From: Methylomonas sp. LW13
Lineage (GTDB): Bacteria > Pseudomonadota > Gammaproteobacteria > Methylococcales > Methylomonadaceae
NCBI RefSeq assembly: GCF_016865255.1
Contig: NZ_CP033381.1
Location: 2,232,001-2,296,000, forward strand
Direction of reading: 5' to 3'
Length of the DNA: 64,000 nucleotides
A program made the position numbers and the translations under genes. Positions 43,792 to 54,109 of the stretch are shown piece by piece; position 1 is the stretch's first letter, and each line of letters begins with the position of its first letter. The notes beneath the pieces are model-generated. The model searched no databases, had not been told where the DNA came from, and saw only the letters and a program-made list of their open reading frames with translations.

Positions 43792-45081
43792 TTGAGAATT
43801 CTTAAAAAATTTATATTTGAGTATAAAGAGAGTATTGTTCTAAGGCGTTTTATAAAGTTATTTAGTGTTGATGGCTTTGTTAAAGCTTCAGGGATAATTT
43901 TTTTGCCGATATATCTGCATTTGATGACGCAAGAAGAATACGCTGTATTCAATTATATGTTGTCAGTTATAGGTACTTTTGGGCTAGTTCTTAATTTTGG
44001 ATTATATGTTTCTCAGATAAAGCTATATCATAGTTTGCGTAGTGAAGAAAGGGCGTCTTTATTGTATACAATTAATGTTATTTTAATTGTTTTTTTAATA
44101 ATATTTCTTGCTCCATTATACTTTTTTGGTTGGGATGATGTTCTTGTTAAGAGTTTATTTTCTAAATCTATTGCTTATCATCATTATAGATGGCTAATAT
44201 TAATTGGCATGATAAGCTCAGTGTACTCATGCATGTTATTGTATTTTTTTATGGCGGAGGAGCTTGTTGCTGAGCAACAGTTATATAACCTATCTCGCTT
44301 TATAATCGGCACTGTAGTTGGAGTCTGTGCAATGTACTGGTTGTCAGGTGATAAGGCTGATATACGTGCAAAAGCATATTTATTCAGTGAAATATTCGCA
44401 CTTACATTTTTTTTTCATTTTTATATTAATGTTATGTGTCCAAAGGTAAATTTAGGGTTGGCAGTAAAAGCTTTGAAAATAGGGTTGCCAATAATGGGCT
44501 CGGCTATATTGGGGGTTTTTGTTAATTTTTCTGATAAATATTTTATTGAGAAATATTGCTCGTTAGCTGATTTGTCGGTTTACTATTTGTCATTCACTTT
44601 AGCGAATATAATTACTATTGTTTTTTCGGCATTCCAAAATGTTTGGCTTCCTTTGTTCTTAAAGGAAAAAGATGTGTCTCTGAATCTGGCTAAAACGAAA
44701 AAAACATTTCTAGTTTTAGGTGGAGTGTTTGTTGCTATTGCGCTTTTTATATGGTTTGGTTTGTTTATGGCGATATTCTTTGAAATAATAGATGAAAAAT
44801 ACTCAGGTGTCTTGCGGATTCTACCTTATGCAATGATTACATGTATTATTTCAGGGCTTACCGGTTTATTAAGTAATTATGTTATATACTGGAATATGAC
44901 TTTTCTGACTATTTTATTCGGTGTGTTTGTTGCGTGCATCAGTTTGCCGCTAAATTATTTTGGATCAAAGCTCTATGGTATTCTAGGGGTTTCAGTTGTT
45001 GGTGTGCTTGTAAGCGCAGTGCAGTTTAATTTATATTATATTTTTATTCTAATCAAAAAGAAACAGTACGTGAATATTTGA
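43792..45081 (+). CDS. Wzx-like polysaccharide flippase
   Basis: A 429-residue membrane protein with about 12 hydrophobic helices, of the polysaccharide-transport (MATE-like) superfamily. It should flip lipid-linked oligosaccharide to the periplasm. The opening VDGFVKASGIIFLPIYLHLMTQEEYAVFN (given by its ends) is typical. No good ATG exists at the N terminus: the best frame begins with TTG at 43792 and only a weak purine run (GGCGAAAAAA) precedes it. The gene is strongly AT-rich, marking the start of the acquired core of the locus. Confidence 0.82.
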   Translation: MRILKKFIFEYKESIVLRRFIKLFSVDGFVKASGIIFLPIYLHLMTQEEYAVFNYMLSVIGTFGLVLNFGLYVSQIKLYHSLRSEERASLLYTINVILIVFLIIFLAPLYFFGWDDVLVKSLFSKSIAYHHYRWLILIGMISSVYSCMLLYFFMAEELVAEQQLYNLSRFIIGTVVGVCAMYWLSGDKADIRAKAYLFSEIFALTFFFHFYINVMCPKVNLGLAVKALKIGLPIMGSAILGVFVNFSDKYFIEKYCSLADLSVYYLSFTLANIITIVFSAFQNVWLPLFLKEKDVSLNLAKTKKTFLVLGGVFVAIALFIWFGLFMAIFFEIIDEKYSGVLRILPYAMITCIISGLTGLLSNYVIYWNMTFLTILFGVFVACISLPLNYFGSKLYGILGVSVVGVLVSAVQFNLYYIFILIKKKQYVNI

Positions 45082-45258
45082 ATATTCGGCTTCGTATTTT
45101 CGGTCGGCGTGTTTGTTTTATATAATGGAAAGTGACTTAAAGAAATTATGGTATGCTTTTCGTTATTATTATCGTGACTAGTCGATAAGCATCTGTTGCT
45201 GGGATATTACCATATAGCTTACATTTTACTGAGGCAACTTTTTTAAGAAAAAATAAAT

Positions 45259-46125
45259 ATGGTTAAAAGTTTTATAAAAGTAATGCTATCAATTTTTTTT
45301 AAGAAATATCGTGAGCCAGAAAAAGAAAGATTTATAAAGTTGTATGATCATGGTTCTGGTAAGTGTATTGAAATGTTTTGGAGAAAAGATAGCTTTATAG
45401 AATCTGAATTATATAAGTATGGTCTTTATGGTCGATGGGAAAGGCAGTCTCTTAAGATTTGGGCTGCTTTGTCAAAACGAGCTCATTTAATATTAGATGT
45501 CGGAGCGAATACTGGTGTATTTAGTCTAATTTCTCAAAGTAATAACAGTTCGGCGAAAATTATAGCGGTCGAGCCAATACAGATAAATTATGAGTTATTG
45601 GAATTAAATATAAAAAAAAATAATTTTCCTGTCAGTGTTGAACGGATAGCGTTGTCAAATTATGATGGAAACGCATCAATGTTCATGCTGAAAGATAGAT
45701 TAAATTATATGACATCTATTAACGATAATAGATATAAACTACACCCTGAGGTTGCTGGAGATACTAAAATTATTGAGGTTGTCGTTGATGTTAAGCCCTA
45801 TGAGTATTTACAAAATAAGTATTCGCTAAAAAATGTTGATTTAATTAAGATCGATGTTGAGGGGCATGAATTTTCAGTTCTGGAGTCGATGTATCCTGAA
45901 TTAAAAGTGAGCTTGCCGTCAATCGTGGTGGAAATAATTAGTGATGATAGTGCAAATAAAATTAATAAGTTGCTTGAAGGTTTAAGTTATAGATATTTTT
46001 CTATAGATGAAGTTAAAAATAGTTTAACTTTGGTGTCTGGCCTTTGGAATAACGATCATCAGAACTTTTTAATATGCACTCAGGGTGTTGCGGATTATTT
46101 AAATAGTGTGGGACTGATGAGGTAA
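45259..46125 (+). CDS. FkbM-family methyltransferase
   Basis: A 288-residue SAM-dependent methyltransferase. Motif I is ILDVGANTGVFSLI near 80; AVEPIQINYELL is the acidic-loop region; VDLIKIDVEGHEFSVLESM is the FkbM signature. It probably O-methylates a sugar of the surface polysaccharide. AT-rich. A 177-base gap with no other feature precedes it. Confidence 0.85.
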   Translation: MVKSFIKVMLSIFFKKYREPEKERFIKLYDHGSGKCIEMFWRKDSFIESELYKYGLYGRWERQSLKIWAALSKRAHLILDVGANTGVFSLISQSNNSSAKIIAVEPIQINYELLELNIKKNNFPVSVERIALSNYDGNASMFMLKDRLNYMTSINDNRYKLHPEVAGDTKIIEVVVDVKPYEYLQNKYSLKNVDLIKIDVEGHEFSVLESMYPELKVSLPSIVVEIISDDSANKINKLLEGLSYRYFSIDEVKNSLTLVSGLWNNDHQNFLICTQGVADYLNSVGLMR

Positions 46126-46141
46126 TAGGCATTCTTTAGGT

Positions 46142-47341
46142 ATGAAAATTTTAATAGTATCAGATTGGTATTCTGAGAGCATGGGCTATTCAGAAAATTT
46201 CTTGCCTATGGCTTTTGGGAAGCTAAATCAAGAAGTGCATTTGGTTACTTCTAATTTGCAAGTATATGCTACCTCGACTGACTACGATAAGGTATATAAA
46301 AATAAGCTCGGAAATTCTCAAACAAAAACAGGTGTATTCAAAAATTTATATTTCACGTTACATAGAAATTATTCTGAGGTTTCTCGCTACGGAATAAATA
46401 TAATTGGTTTGGAAGAAAAAATAAAGAAGTTAAATCCAGATGTTATATACTGCTTTGAGATAAACCTGTTAACAACTGCGTTATTAGCAAAGTTAAAGCC
46501 AAAATACAATTTCTGTTTATTTTGTGAAAGCCGAATGCATTCTTCGGTTTTTTCCCCGCCGACTAATTTGATTAGTAAGGTTAAGTTCTGGATAAGCAAT
46601 AGGCATTTTTGGCTGGAAGATGTTATCAATAATGTTGATATATTTTACCCTATAGCGCCGGACGTTTATTTTAATATTACAAATTATTTTTGTATACCTA
46701 GTGATAAGTGTAAGTTAGCTAGTCTTTCTGTCGAAACTGGTATTTTCAATTCTGAACGAAACGAAGTCTCAGTAACAAGGTTTAGAGAAAAGCTAGGGTT
46801 TGGTGATGCCGATATTGTTTGTGTTTATACGGGGCGCTTTACGGCAGATAAAGGACCACTCATACTGGGACAAGCAATAGATTATTTACACGAAATTGGT
46901 TACGTATTTATTAAAGGATTATTTATAGGCTGCGGTGATGCTGATTATCAGAGTCAGCTTCAGAATTGCAAAGGATGCACTACACTGCCGTTTGTAGAGC
47001 CAAAAGATTTGCCAAATATTTATCATAGCTCAGATATAGGTGTGTGGCCGTTGCAAGAATCTACTAGCCAGTTAGATGCTATGGCGTGTGGCCTGCCTAT
47101 TATTGTGAACGACACGGTAGAAGATGTCGATAGATTTGAAGGGAATGGTATGAGATTCAAGAAGAACGACTTTAAGGATTTAGCAAAAAAAATATTGATT
47201 TTAGTTGAAACGGAACAAAGAGTCAATATGGGTGCTATCGGCGCGAACAGAATAAAACAGAAGTATTCTTGGGAAGTTTTTGCTCAACAAAGATTAGTGG
47301 AATTTTTCTATTTTATTAATAAAAAATGTACGTTGTTGTGA
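46142..47341 (+). CDS. GT4-like glycosyltransferase
   Basis: A 399-residue GT-B glycosyltransferase. VCVYTGRFTADKGPLIL near 235 and SQLDAMACGLPIIVNDTVEDVDR near 318 are the C-terminal lobe motifs. Substrates unknown. AT-rich like its neighbours. Its 3' end overlaps the next gene by 16 bases. Confidence 0.84.
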   Translation: MKILIVSDWYSESMGYSENFLPMAFGKLNQEVHLVTSNLQVYATSTDYDKVYKNKLGNSQTKTGVFKNLYFTLHRNYSEVSRYGINIIGLEEKIKKLNPDVIYCFEINLLTTALLAKLKPKYNFCLFCESRMHSSVFSPPTNLISKVKFWISNRHFWLEDVINNVDIFYPIAPDVYFNITNYFCIPSDKCKLASLSVETGIFNSERNEVSVTRFREKLGFGDADIVCVYTGRFTADKGPLILGQAIDYLHEIGYVFIKGLFIGCGDADYQSQLQNCKGCTTLPFVEPKDLPNIYHSSDIGVWPLQESTSQLDAMACGLPIIVNDTVEDVDRFEGNGMRFKKNDFKDLAKKILILVETEQRVNMGAIGANRIKQKYSWEVFAQQRLVEFFYFINKKCTLL

Positions 47342-48165
47342 AAAATTTTAATTTTTTTTTAAAAAAAATCTTGCCTCTGATTCTAATTCGTAAATTTAAC
47401 CGATATTTTGGTGGTGGTATAGTTTTTGATGATGCTGGTAGTACCTGGGATGAATCCGCTTTGTTGTGCATTGGTTACTCTGCGGACGATATACTTAAAA
47501 GAGTACTGGATGCCACACTAACAGTTAAGTGTGGCGATGCGCTTTTCGAGCGTGATTCCGTGCTCTTTTATAACGTTGATTTCGTTTGGCCAGGTTTGTC
47601 GGGATTGATGTGGGCAGCGGCTCTAGCTGGAGGCAGGTTAAATGTGCTGGATTTTGGCGGTGCTTTGGGGAGTGGCTATTTTCAGCACCGGATTATCCTC
47701 AGTACATTGTCCAATGTTCGATGGAATGTAGTCGAGCAAGCCCATTATGTAGAAGCCGGAAGAACTCATATTCAGGACGACATGTTGCGATTTTATTATT
47801 CGATTGATGAATGTTTAGCTGAGAATAAGCCAAATGTAATTCTTTTATCTAGCGTGTTACAGTATCTGGAATCCCCGTTTGACGTTATCAAAAAATTGCC
47901 GTTTATAGGGGCGTCAATTTTAATCATTGATCGTACGCCTTTTTCAAAACTTGCGCAAGATAGACTGTTAATCCAGCGTGTGCCACTTTCTATTTACAAG
48001 GCTAGTTACCCGATGTGGGTTTTTTCTGAGTCTGCATTTCTAAATAAAATAAATCAAGATTGGTGCTCGATAGGCAACATAAATTGTCCAGAAGGGACGG
48101 TTTATTCCAATAAAGGCTTTGAATTCTCTTTTCAAGGTATGTTATTGCAGCGGCGTGAATCGTGA
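47326..48165 (+). CDS. putative methyltransferase, TIGR04325-like
   Basis: A 279-residue protein resembling the TIGR04325 family of putative methyltransferases found in polysaccharide loci. Marks: DSVLFYNVDFVWPGLSGLMW, NVLDFGGALGSGYFQHR (SAM-binding-like) and RWNVVEQAHYVEAG. The start may be ATG at 47326 or GTG at 47338. It overlaps the next gene by 4 bases. Confidence 0.8.
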   Translation: MYVVVKNFNFFLKKILPLILIRKFNRYFGGGIVFDDAGSTWDESALLCIGYSADDILKRVLDATLTVKCGDALFERDSVLFYNVDFVWPGLSGLMWAAALAGGRLNVLDFGGALGSGYFQHRIILSTLSNVRWNVVEQAHYVEAGRTHIQDDMLRFYYSIDECLAENKPNVILLSSVLQYLESPFDVIKKLPFIGASILIIDRTPFSKLAQDRLLIQRVPLSIYKASYPMWVFSESAFLNKINQDWCSIGNINCPEGTVYSNKGFEFSFQGMLLQRRES

Positions 48166-48881
48166 TTCTTTTTAAATCATATTATTTTAAAGAAATGTAC
48201 ACCCCCGGATGGCTAGGTGTTTTTGTAAATCCTTTTTATTTTTCACGTTTGGGTTTATACCGCGCTATGACAGAATTCGCTCCTAAATTGAGAGGAGTTT
48301 TACTTGATGTAGGTTGTGGTACTAAGCCCTATAAACAGCTTTTTAATGTTAGTGCCTACATCGGTTTAGAGATTGATAGTGTCTTTTCCAGGCAGAGGGA
48401 TATTGCGGATTATTTTTATGATGGTAAAAAATTCCCATTTGATGATGCATCGTTCGACTCAGTCCTTTGTAATCAAGTTCTCGAGCACGTATTTAATCCT
48501 GATGAGTTTCTAGAGCAACTCAATCGGGTGCTAAAGCCTAATGGTAGCTTATTGCTTACGGTTCCATTTGTTTGGGACGAGCATGAGCAGCCTTACGATT
48601 TCGCGCGATATTCCAGTTTTGGATTACGCGCCCTGTTGGAAAAACATGGGTTTAGAATCATCGAGCATAGAAAAACTTGTGCCGATGCGTCTGTTTTGTT
48701 TCAACTGACAAACGCTTTCATTTTTAAGATTATCCAATCTTTTCCAAAAATCTGTAAGCTACTTTTAACGGTTTCCGTGATGGCAACAATTAATTTATGC
48801 GGTATTTTTTTTAGTCGAGTGTTGCCTGTAAACGCGGATCTATTTCTTGATAATATTGTGTTGGCGGAAAAAATTTCTTGA
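48162..48881 (+). CDS. class I SAM-dependent methyltransferase
   Basis: A 239-residue methyltransferase. Motif I is LLDVGCGTKPYKQLF near 48; FDSVLCNQVLEHVFNPDEF is motif II/post-I; LKPNGSLLLTVPF is motif III. Target is probably a glycan or lipid carrier. The start codon is GTG overlapping the previous stop, so expression depends on coupling. Confidence 0.85.
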   Translation: MILFKSYYFKEMYTPGWLGVFVNPFYFSRLGLYRAMTEFAPKLRGVLLDVGCGTKPYKQLFNVSAYIGLEIDSVFSRQRDIADYFYDGKKFPFDDASFDSVLCNQVLEHVFNPDEFLEQLNRVLKPNGSLLLTVPFVWDEHEQPYDFARYSSFGLRALLEKHGFRIIEHRKTCADASVLFQLTNAFIFKIIQSFPKICKLLLTVSVMATINLCGIFFSRVLPVNADLFLDNIVLAEKIS

Positions 48882-49873
48882 ATACATATGAAGGTAAAAA
48901 AATATTAATTACGGGGGGGCTGGGTTTCATTGGCTCCAATCTTGCCCGGGTTTTAGTTGAGCTTGGTGCGAACGTTACGCTTGTAGATAGCCTCATACCA
49001 CAATATGGCGGCAATCCATTTAACATTGCAGATATCCGTGACCGAGTTTCCGTAAATGTTTGTGACGTACGCGATTCATTTGCGCTTGCCTATTTGCTGC
49101 AAAATCAGCATTACCTTTTCAATTTGGCTGGGCAAACAAGTCATCTTGATTCTATGGTCGATCCACGCACAGACCTGGAAATCAATGCCACCGCGCAGCT
49201 TTCCATATTAGAGGCTTGCCGCAAAGTTAATCCCGGTGTCAAGATTGTTTTTGCCAGTACTCGACAACTTTATGGAAAGCCGGATTACCTGCCGGTGGAT
49301 GAGAAACATCCAATTCGTCCAGTGGATGTCAATGGCATTAACAAATTGGCCGGTGAGTGGTATCACCTTCTCTATAACAATGTTTATGATATCCAGGCCT
49401 GCGCCTTACGCTTAACCAATACCTACGGTCCCGGCATGCGCGTGAAGGATGCTCGTCAAACATTTCTTGGAATTTGGGTGAGGCTATTGATTGAAGGTAA
49501 TCCGATAAAGGTTTTTGGAGACGGGCTGCAACTAAGGGATTTTAATTATGTGGATGATTGCGTTAGCGCCCTATTACTGGCTGGTGCAAGCGAGCAAGCC
49601 AACGGCAAGGTATACAATTTGGGCAGTAAGGAAGTCATTGGCTTAAAAGATTTGGCGCAGATGATGATTGAACTTGGCCATGGCGGTGTATATGAACTGA
49701 TACCGTTCCCGCCTGAACGCAAAGCGATTGATATAGGTGACTATTACAGTGATTTTTCGCTAATTTCCGCTGAATTAGGTTGGCAGCCAACAATTGGTTT
49801 GCGCGAAGGATTAGCAAATACAATGGCTTACTATTCTGAGCATCATCGCCACTATTGGGACGCTAACGCATGA
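48878..49873 (+). CDS. NAD-dependent sugar epimerase/dehydratase (SDR)
   Basis: A 331-residue extended short-chain dehydrogenase acting on nucleotide sugars. ITGGLGFIGSNLARVL at the N terminus binds NAD. The region where YxxxK is expected reads VNGINKLAGEWY: Lys is present but the position four before it is Asn rather than Tyr, so the catalytic base may be different or supplied by another residue. The rest (RLTNTYGPGMRV, QLRDFNYVDDCV) follows the family. The start is TTG at 48878 overlapping the previous stop; no in-frame ATG suits. Confidence 0.83.
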   Translation: MNTYEGKKILITGGLGFIGSNLARVLVELGANVTLVDSLIPQYGGNPFNIADIRDRVSVNVCDVRDSFALAYLLQNQHYLFNLAGQTSHLDSMVDPRTDLEINATAQLSILEACRKVNPGVKIVFASTRQLYGKPDYLPVDEKHPIRPVDVNGINKLAGEWYHLLYNNVYDIQACALRLTNTYGPGMRVKDARQTFLGIWVRLLIEGNPIKVFGDGLQLRDFNYVDDCVSALLLAGASEQANGKVYNLGSKEVIGLKDLAQMMIELGHGGVYELIPFPPERKAIDIGDYYSDFSLISAELGWQPTIGLREGLANTMAYYSEHHRHYWDANA

Positions 49874-50973
49874 TTTTGATGAATGACTTTAAGGCCGAGA
49901 CTCCGGAGTTACAAGAGGCCATGCTGGGGGCTGCGAAGCGCGTTATCGAGTCAGGTTGGTTTGTGTTAGGCAAGGAAGTTTCTGCTTTTGAGCAGCAATG
50001 GGCTTTAGCCTGCGGCTTAGGTTATGGTGTTGGGGTTGGTAATGGAATGGATGCCATAGAGATTGGCTTACGTGCGCTCGGAGTTGGGCTCGGTGATGAG
50101 GTTATCACTACGCCTATGACCGCATTTGCTACAGTATTAGCAATTATCAGAGCGGGAGCCACGCCGGTTTTGGCCGATATAGAACCTCAAAACGCGTTGC
50201 TGTCTTTGGAAAGTGCAAGTCGTTGTGTCTCATCCAAGACCAAGGCGGTAGTCTTGGTTCATCTATACGGACAGGTTCGTGCGATGGATTTGTGGACGGA
50301 ATTTTGTGCAAATTATGGGATTGCGCTTATTGAGGATTGTGCGCAAGCACACTTGGCGTCATTAAATGATAAAGCAGCTGGTAGCTTTGGGATTATTGGG
50401 GCATATAGTTTTTATCCGACCAAGAATCTTGGTGCGTTAGGCGATGCCGGCATGATTGTGACAGATGATGAAAAATTGGCTGTAAGAGCAAGCCAATTGC
50501 GTAACTACGGACAAAGTGTGCGATATCAGCACCCGGAGTTAGGCTTGAATAGTCGGTTAGATGAAATGCAGGCTGCTATTTTGGCGGCGCGACTAAAGTG
50601 GTTGCCTGATTTTACGGAGCGCCGGCGGCAAATTGCGTCGGCTTACTTTGATGGTATCAAGAATCCCTATGTCACTTGCCCCGCACTCCCCGAATCCCGA
50701 TCCGCGCATGTCTATCATTTATTCGTTGTGACTTGCCCTTGCCGTGACGCACTCCAAACATATTTGCAACAAAATCAGATCCAAACATTTATTCATTACC
50801 CCGTTCCCATTCATATGCAAGAACCTTGTCGTAATCTTCGCCATGATCCGTTTGGCTTGGTTAACAGCAAACGTCACGCCGACACTTGTCTTTCTTTGCC
50901 TTGTCATCCCCAAATGTCGGATGAGGACATAGCGGCTGTTATAGCCGCTGTAAATTCTTTTCAGGGCAAATGA
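49870..50973 (+). CDS. DegT/DnrJ/EryC1/StrS-family sugar aminotransferase
   Basis: A 367-residue PLP enzyme that aminates a keto-sugar nucleotide. The Schiff-base lysine is Lys185 in SFYPTKNLGALGD; Asp156 in IEDCAQAH pairs with the pyridine nitrogen. GNGMDAIEIGLRAL near 58 binds PLP phosphate. The upstream dehydratase-like gene may supply its 4-keto or 3-keto substrate. Four-base overlaps on both sides show tight coupling. Confidence 0.9.
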   Translation: MILMNDFKAETPELQEAMLGAAKRVIESGWFVLGKEVSAFEQQWALACGLGYGVGVGNGMDAIEIGLRALGVGLGDEVITTPMTAFATVLAIIRAGATPVLADIEPQNALLSLESASRCVSSKTKAVVLVHLYGQVRAMDLWTEFCANYGIALIEDCAQAHLASLNDKAAGSFGIIGAYSFYPTKNLGALGDAGMIVTDDEKLAVRASQLRNYGQSVRYQHPELGLNSRLDEMQAAILAARLKWLPDFTERRRQIASAYFDGIKNPYVTCPALPESRSAHVYHLFVVTCPCRDALQTYLQQNQIQTFIHYPVPIHMQEPCRNLRHDPFGLVNSKRHADTCLSLPCHPQMSDEDIAAVIAAVNSFQGK

Positions 50974-51920
50974 ACGAGCATTACGTAACCTTATTTGACA
51001 GCCTCTTTTTGCCGCAGGGGCTTGCTCTGCATTTATCCATGGAGAGACATGCAGGAACTTATACCCTATGGGTCTTGTGTATGGATGATGAGGTATTTGA
51101 GACGTTGGGGTGCCTTGATCTTCCAAATGTCCGATTACTGCAATTAAGCAAACTTGAGACGGATGAACTGATTCACGTTAAACAGCAACGCACAGTAGCG
51201 GAATATTGCTGGACGCTCACGCCATTTACCCCTCGTTTTGTTTTTGCAGCTGATTCATCTGTTCAGCGTGTGACTTATCTTGATGCGGATTTATGGTTTC
51301 GTGTAAATCCAAGGCAGATTTTTCGTGAGTTTGAAGAATCTGGCAAACAAGTGTTGATAACGGATCATGCTTACGCCCCGGAGTATGACCGATCAGCAAC
51401 CTCCGGTCAGTATTGCGTTCAGTTTATGATTTTCAAAAGAGACGGTGGGGAAGCGGTTCGAAGTTGGTGGGAAGCCCGTTGTTTAGAGTGGTGTTATGCA
51501 CGCGCGGAAGACGGTAAGTTCGGGGACCAAAAATATCTGGATGATTGGACAGAGCGATTTTCTGAAGAAGTCCATGTCTTGATCGACAAGGAGCTTTTGC
51601 TGGCCCCCTGGAACGCAACCCGTTTTCCTCATGGCCGAGCGGTCTGCTGGCACTTTCACGAATTACGTATTTTAAAAGGCTTATCCGCGACCGGGTATGC
51701 TGTTGATTGCGGTTCTTACCCATTACCATGGGTAACGAGGCGCCATATTTATCGCGAATACTTCATCGATCTGCGCAGGGCAATTAACACCATCACAACT
51801 TTTGGGTGGGAAGTGAAGGCACAGCGCAGGTGTACTCTAAACGACAAGTTTTTTGGGCTGCTTCTTGGTTTTTGGAGGCAAGTTTGGCGAATAACCATAC
51901 ATTGGCAGCAGCCTTTATAA
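50970..51920 (+). CDS. putative glycosyltransferase with DxD motif
   Basis: A 316-residue protein of a glycosyltransferase group often near the end of polysaccharide loci. The key feature is VTYLDADLWFRVNP, a GT8-like DxD with hydrophobic flank. Later FGDQKYLDDWTERF and WNATRFPHGRAVCWHFHEL agree with that fold. Function is inferred from motif and place. It converges with ygiQ. Confidence 0.75.
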   Translation: MNEHYVTLFDSLFLPQGLALHLSMERHAGTYTLWVLCMDDEVFETLGCLDLPNVRLLQLSKLETDELIHVKQQRTVAEYCWTLTPFTPRFVFAADSSVQRVTYLDADLWFRVNPRQIFREFEESGKQVLITDHAYAPEYDRSATSGQYCVQFMIFKRDGGEAVRSWWEARCLEWCYARAEDGKFGDQKYLDDWTERFSEEVHVLIDKELLLAPWNATRFPHGRAVCWHFHELRILKGLSATGYAVDCGSYPLPWVTRRHIYREYFIDLRRAINTITTFGWEVKAQRRCTLNDKFFGLLLGFWRQVWRITIHWQQPL

Positions 51921-51937
51921 GCTAAAAATGCAGTTTT

Positions 51938-54109
51938 TTATCTTTGTTTACGCTTCCTGTCTGTACCAGGAAATACGGTATGTTTGGTTCTAAAAACCTG
52001 AGTTTTTTTGGCATTTGTCATTGCTACACCATCACTTTTCGGCTGAAAACTCGGCACCAAATGCTGCTTACCATTCCCAATTAAATCGGCGCGGCCCATA
52101 TCTTTTAATGCTTCTCGCAACAAAGGCCAGTTTTTAGGGTCGTGGTAGCGTAAAAATGCCTTGTGCAAGCGCCGTTGCTTGATGTTTTTCGGAATTGCTA
52201 TGTCCGGGCTGTTTCGGGCGACTTTGTGCAAGGTGTCTTTCCCCGAATGATACATAGCCGTAGCAATCGACATCGGCGACGGTAAAAAGGCCTGGACTTG
52301 GTCGGCTCGGAAGCCGTTGCGTTTCAGCCATAGGGCCAGATTCAGCATGTCTTTATCTTCTGTACCCGGATGGGCGGCAATGAAGTAGGGGATTAGATAC
52401 TGTTCCTTGCCGGCTTCCTTGGAGTACTTATCAAACATCGCTTTGAAGCGGTCGTAAGTGCCCATGCCGGGTTTCATCATCTTCGACAGCGGGCCTTGCT
52501 CGGTGTGCTCCGGGGCAATTTTCAGGTAACCGCCGACGTGGTGGGTCACCAACTCTTTCACGTAAGCCGGTGTCTCAACCGCGATGTCGTAACGCAATCC
52601 CGATGCGATGAAGATTTTTTTGATGCCCGGCAAGGCGCGAGCGCGCTGGTAGAGTTTGATCAGCGGTGTTTGATCGGTATTCAGGTTCTGGCAAATCCCC
52701 GGATAGACGCAGGAGGGTTTGCGGCACGATTCTTCAATCTTCGGGTCTTTGCACGCCAGCCGCCACATGTTGGCAGTGGGGCCACCCAAGTCCGAGATAT
52801 GGCCGGTAAAATTCGGCGAGGTATCGCGGATGGCTTCAATCTCACGAATGATGGAATCTTCCGAACGGTTTTGAATGATACGCCCTTCGTGTTCGGTAAT
52901 CGAACAAAAACTACAGCCGCCAAAGCAGCCGCGCATGATCAACACAGAATGCTGAATCATCTCAAACGCCGGTATGTTGGCTTTGCCATAAGCGGTATGC
53001 GGCAAGCGCGAGTAGGGTAGGTCGAATACGCCGTCCATTTCCGGCGTGGTTAGCGGCAGTGGCGGCGGATTGATCCACACTTCGCGGTTGCCGTGGCGTT
53101 GAATTAACGCGCGGGCGTTGCCGGGGTTGGTTTCGCCGTGCATCACCCGGGAAGCGTGCGCGTATAAAATTGGATCGTCTTTTACGGCTTCGTAGTCCGG
53201 CAAGCGAATCACGGTTTGCGTGCGCTGCTTGTTGGCGATAGGTTTGAATTGAATCACCTGCTCGTTTTCAGCCAGTGCCGGTTTATCCGCGGCGGCAAGG
53301 GTTTCCGACCCGTCGCCGCACTCCGACCGTCCCTGATCGTCGCACGCCGGTTGTTCTTGATAGGGATTCACGTGAGAAATCACCGCCCCCGGTTTATCGA
53401 TGTCGGTCGAGTCTTTCTCCATCCAGCCCTGCGGAACCTGTTTCACAAAATGCACAGTGCCGCGTATGCCTTTCAAATCGGCGATGGTTTCGCCTTTTGC
53501 CAAGCGTTGGGCGATTTCCACCACTTGCCGCTCGGCGTTGCCGTACACCAGTAAATCGGCCTTTGAATCCAACAAAATGGATTTCCGCACTTTATCGGAC
53601 CAATAATCGTAGTGAGCAATGCGGCGTAGGCTGGCCTCAATGCCGCCGATGACGATAGGTACGTTTTTAAAGGCTTCGCGGCAACGATGGGCGTAAACAT
53701 TCACTGCTCGGTCCGGGCGTTTGCCGGCCGCCCCATCGGCGGTATAAGCGTCGTTGGAGCGGATTTTCTTATCCGAAGTATAGCGATTGACCATCGAATC
53801 CATGTTGCCGCCGGTCACCCCAAAAAACAGTTTGGGTTGGCCCAGTCGTCTAAAGTCCTCGGCGCTGTGCCAGTCCGGTTGCGAGATGATGCCGACCCGG
53901 AAGCCCTGCGCTTCCAACACTCGGCCAATTACGGCCATACCAAAACTGGGATGATCGACATAGGCATCGCCGGTCACCAAGATGACGTCGCAGGCGTCCC
54001 AGCCCAGCGCTTCCATTTCTGCGCGGCTCATCGGTAATTCCGGCGCCGGACCGAAGCGGTGCGCCCAGTATTTTTTGTAGCCGAAGATGTTGGGAGCGTT
54101 GTGTATCAC
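51938..54109 (-). CDS. ygiQ: YgiQ-family radical SAM protein
   Basis: A 723-residue protein of the YgiQ/UPF0313 family; reaction unknown. The radical-SAM cluster site is Cys395-x3-Cys399-x2-Cys402 in [11 protein letters not shown]. The N-terminal ~300 residues resemble a B12-binding-like fold, though corrinoid binding is not assured. Extra cysteines appear in [17 protein letters not shown] near 465, possibly a second cluster. A ~50-residue insert with ANDQ/ASP-rich sequence sits near 250-290. Start overlaps the upstream gene by 4 bases. Confidence 0.9.
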   Translation of the reverse strand: MIHNAPNIFGYKKYWAHRFGPAPELPMSRAEMEALGWDACDVILVTGDAYVDHPSFGMAVIGRVLEAQGFRVGIISQPDWHSAEDFRRLGQPKLFFGVTGGNMDSMVNRYTSDKKIRSNDAYTADGAAGKRPDRAVNVYAHRCREAFKNVPIVIGGIEASLRRIAHYDYWSDKVRKSILLDSKADLLVYGNAERQVVEIAQRLAKGETIADLKGIRGTVHFVKQVPQGWMEKDSTDIDKPGAVISHVNPYQEQPACDDQGRSECGDGSETLAAADKPALAENEQVIQFKPIANKQRTQTVIRLPDYEAVKDDPILYAHASRVMHGETNPGNARALIQRHGNREVWINPPPLPLTTPEMDGVFDLPYSRLPHTAYGKANIPAFEMIQHSVLIMRGCFGGCSFCSITEHEGRIIQNRSEDSIIREIEAIRDTSPNFTGHISDLGGPTANMWRLACKDPKIEESCRKPSCVYPGICQNLNTDQTPLIKLYQRARALPGIKKIFIASGLRYDIAVETPAYVKELVTHHVGGYLKIAPEHTEQGPLSKMMKPGMGTYDRFKAMFDKYSKEAGKEQYLIPYFIAAHPGTEDKDMLNLALWLKRNGFRADQVQAFLPSPMSIATAMYHSGKDTLHKVARNSPDIAIPKNIKQRRLHKAFLRYHDPKNWPLLREALKDMGRADLIGNGKQHLVPSFQPKSDGVAMTNAKKTQVFRTKHTVFPGTDRKRKQR

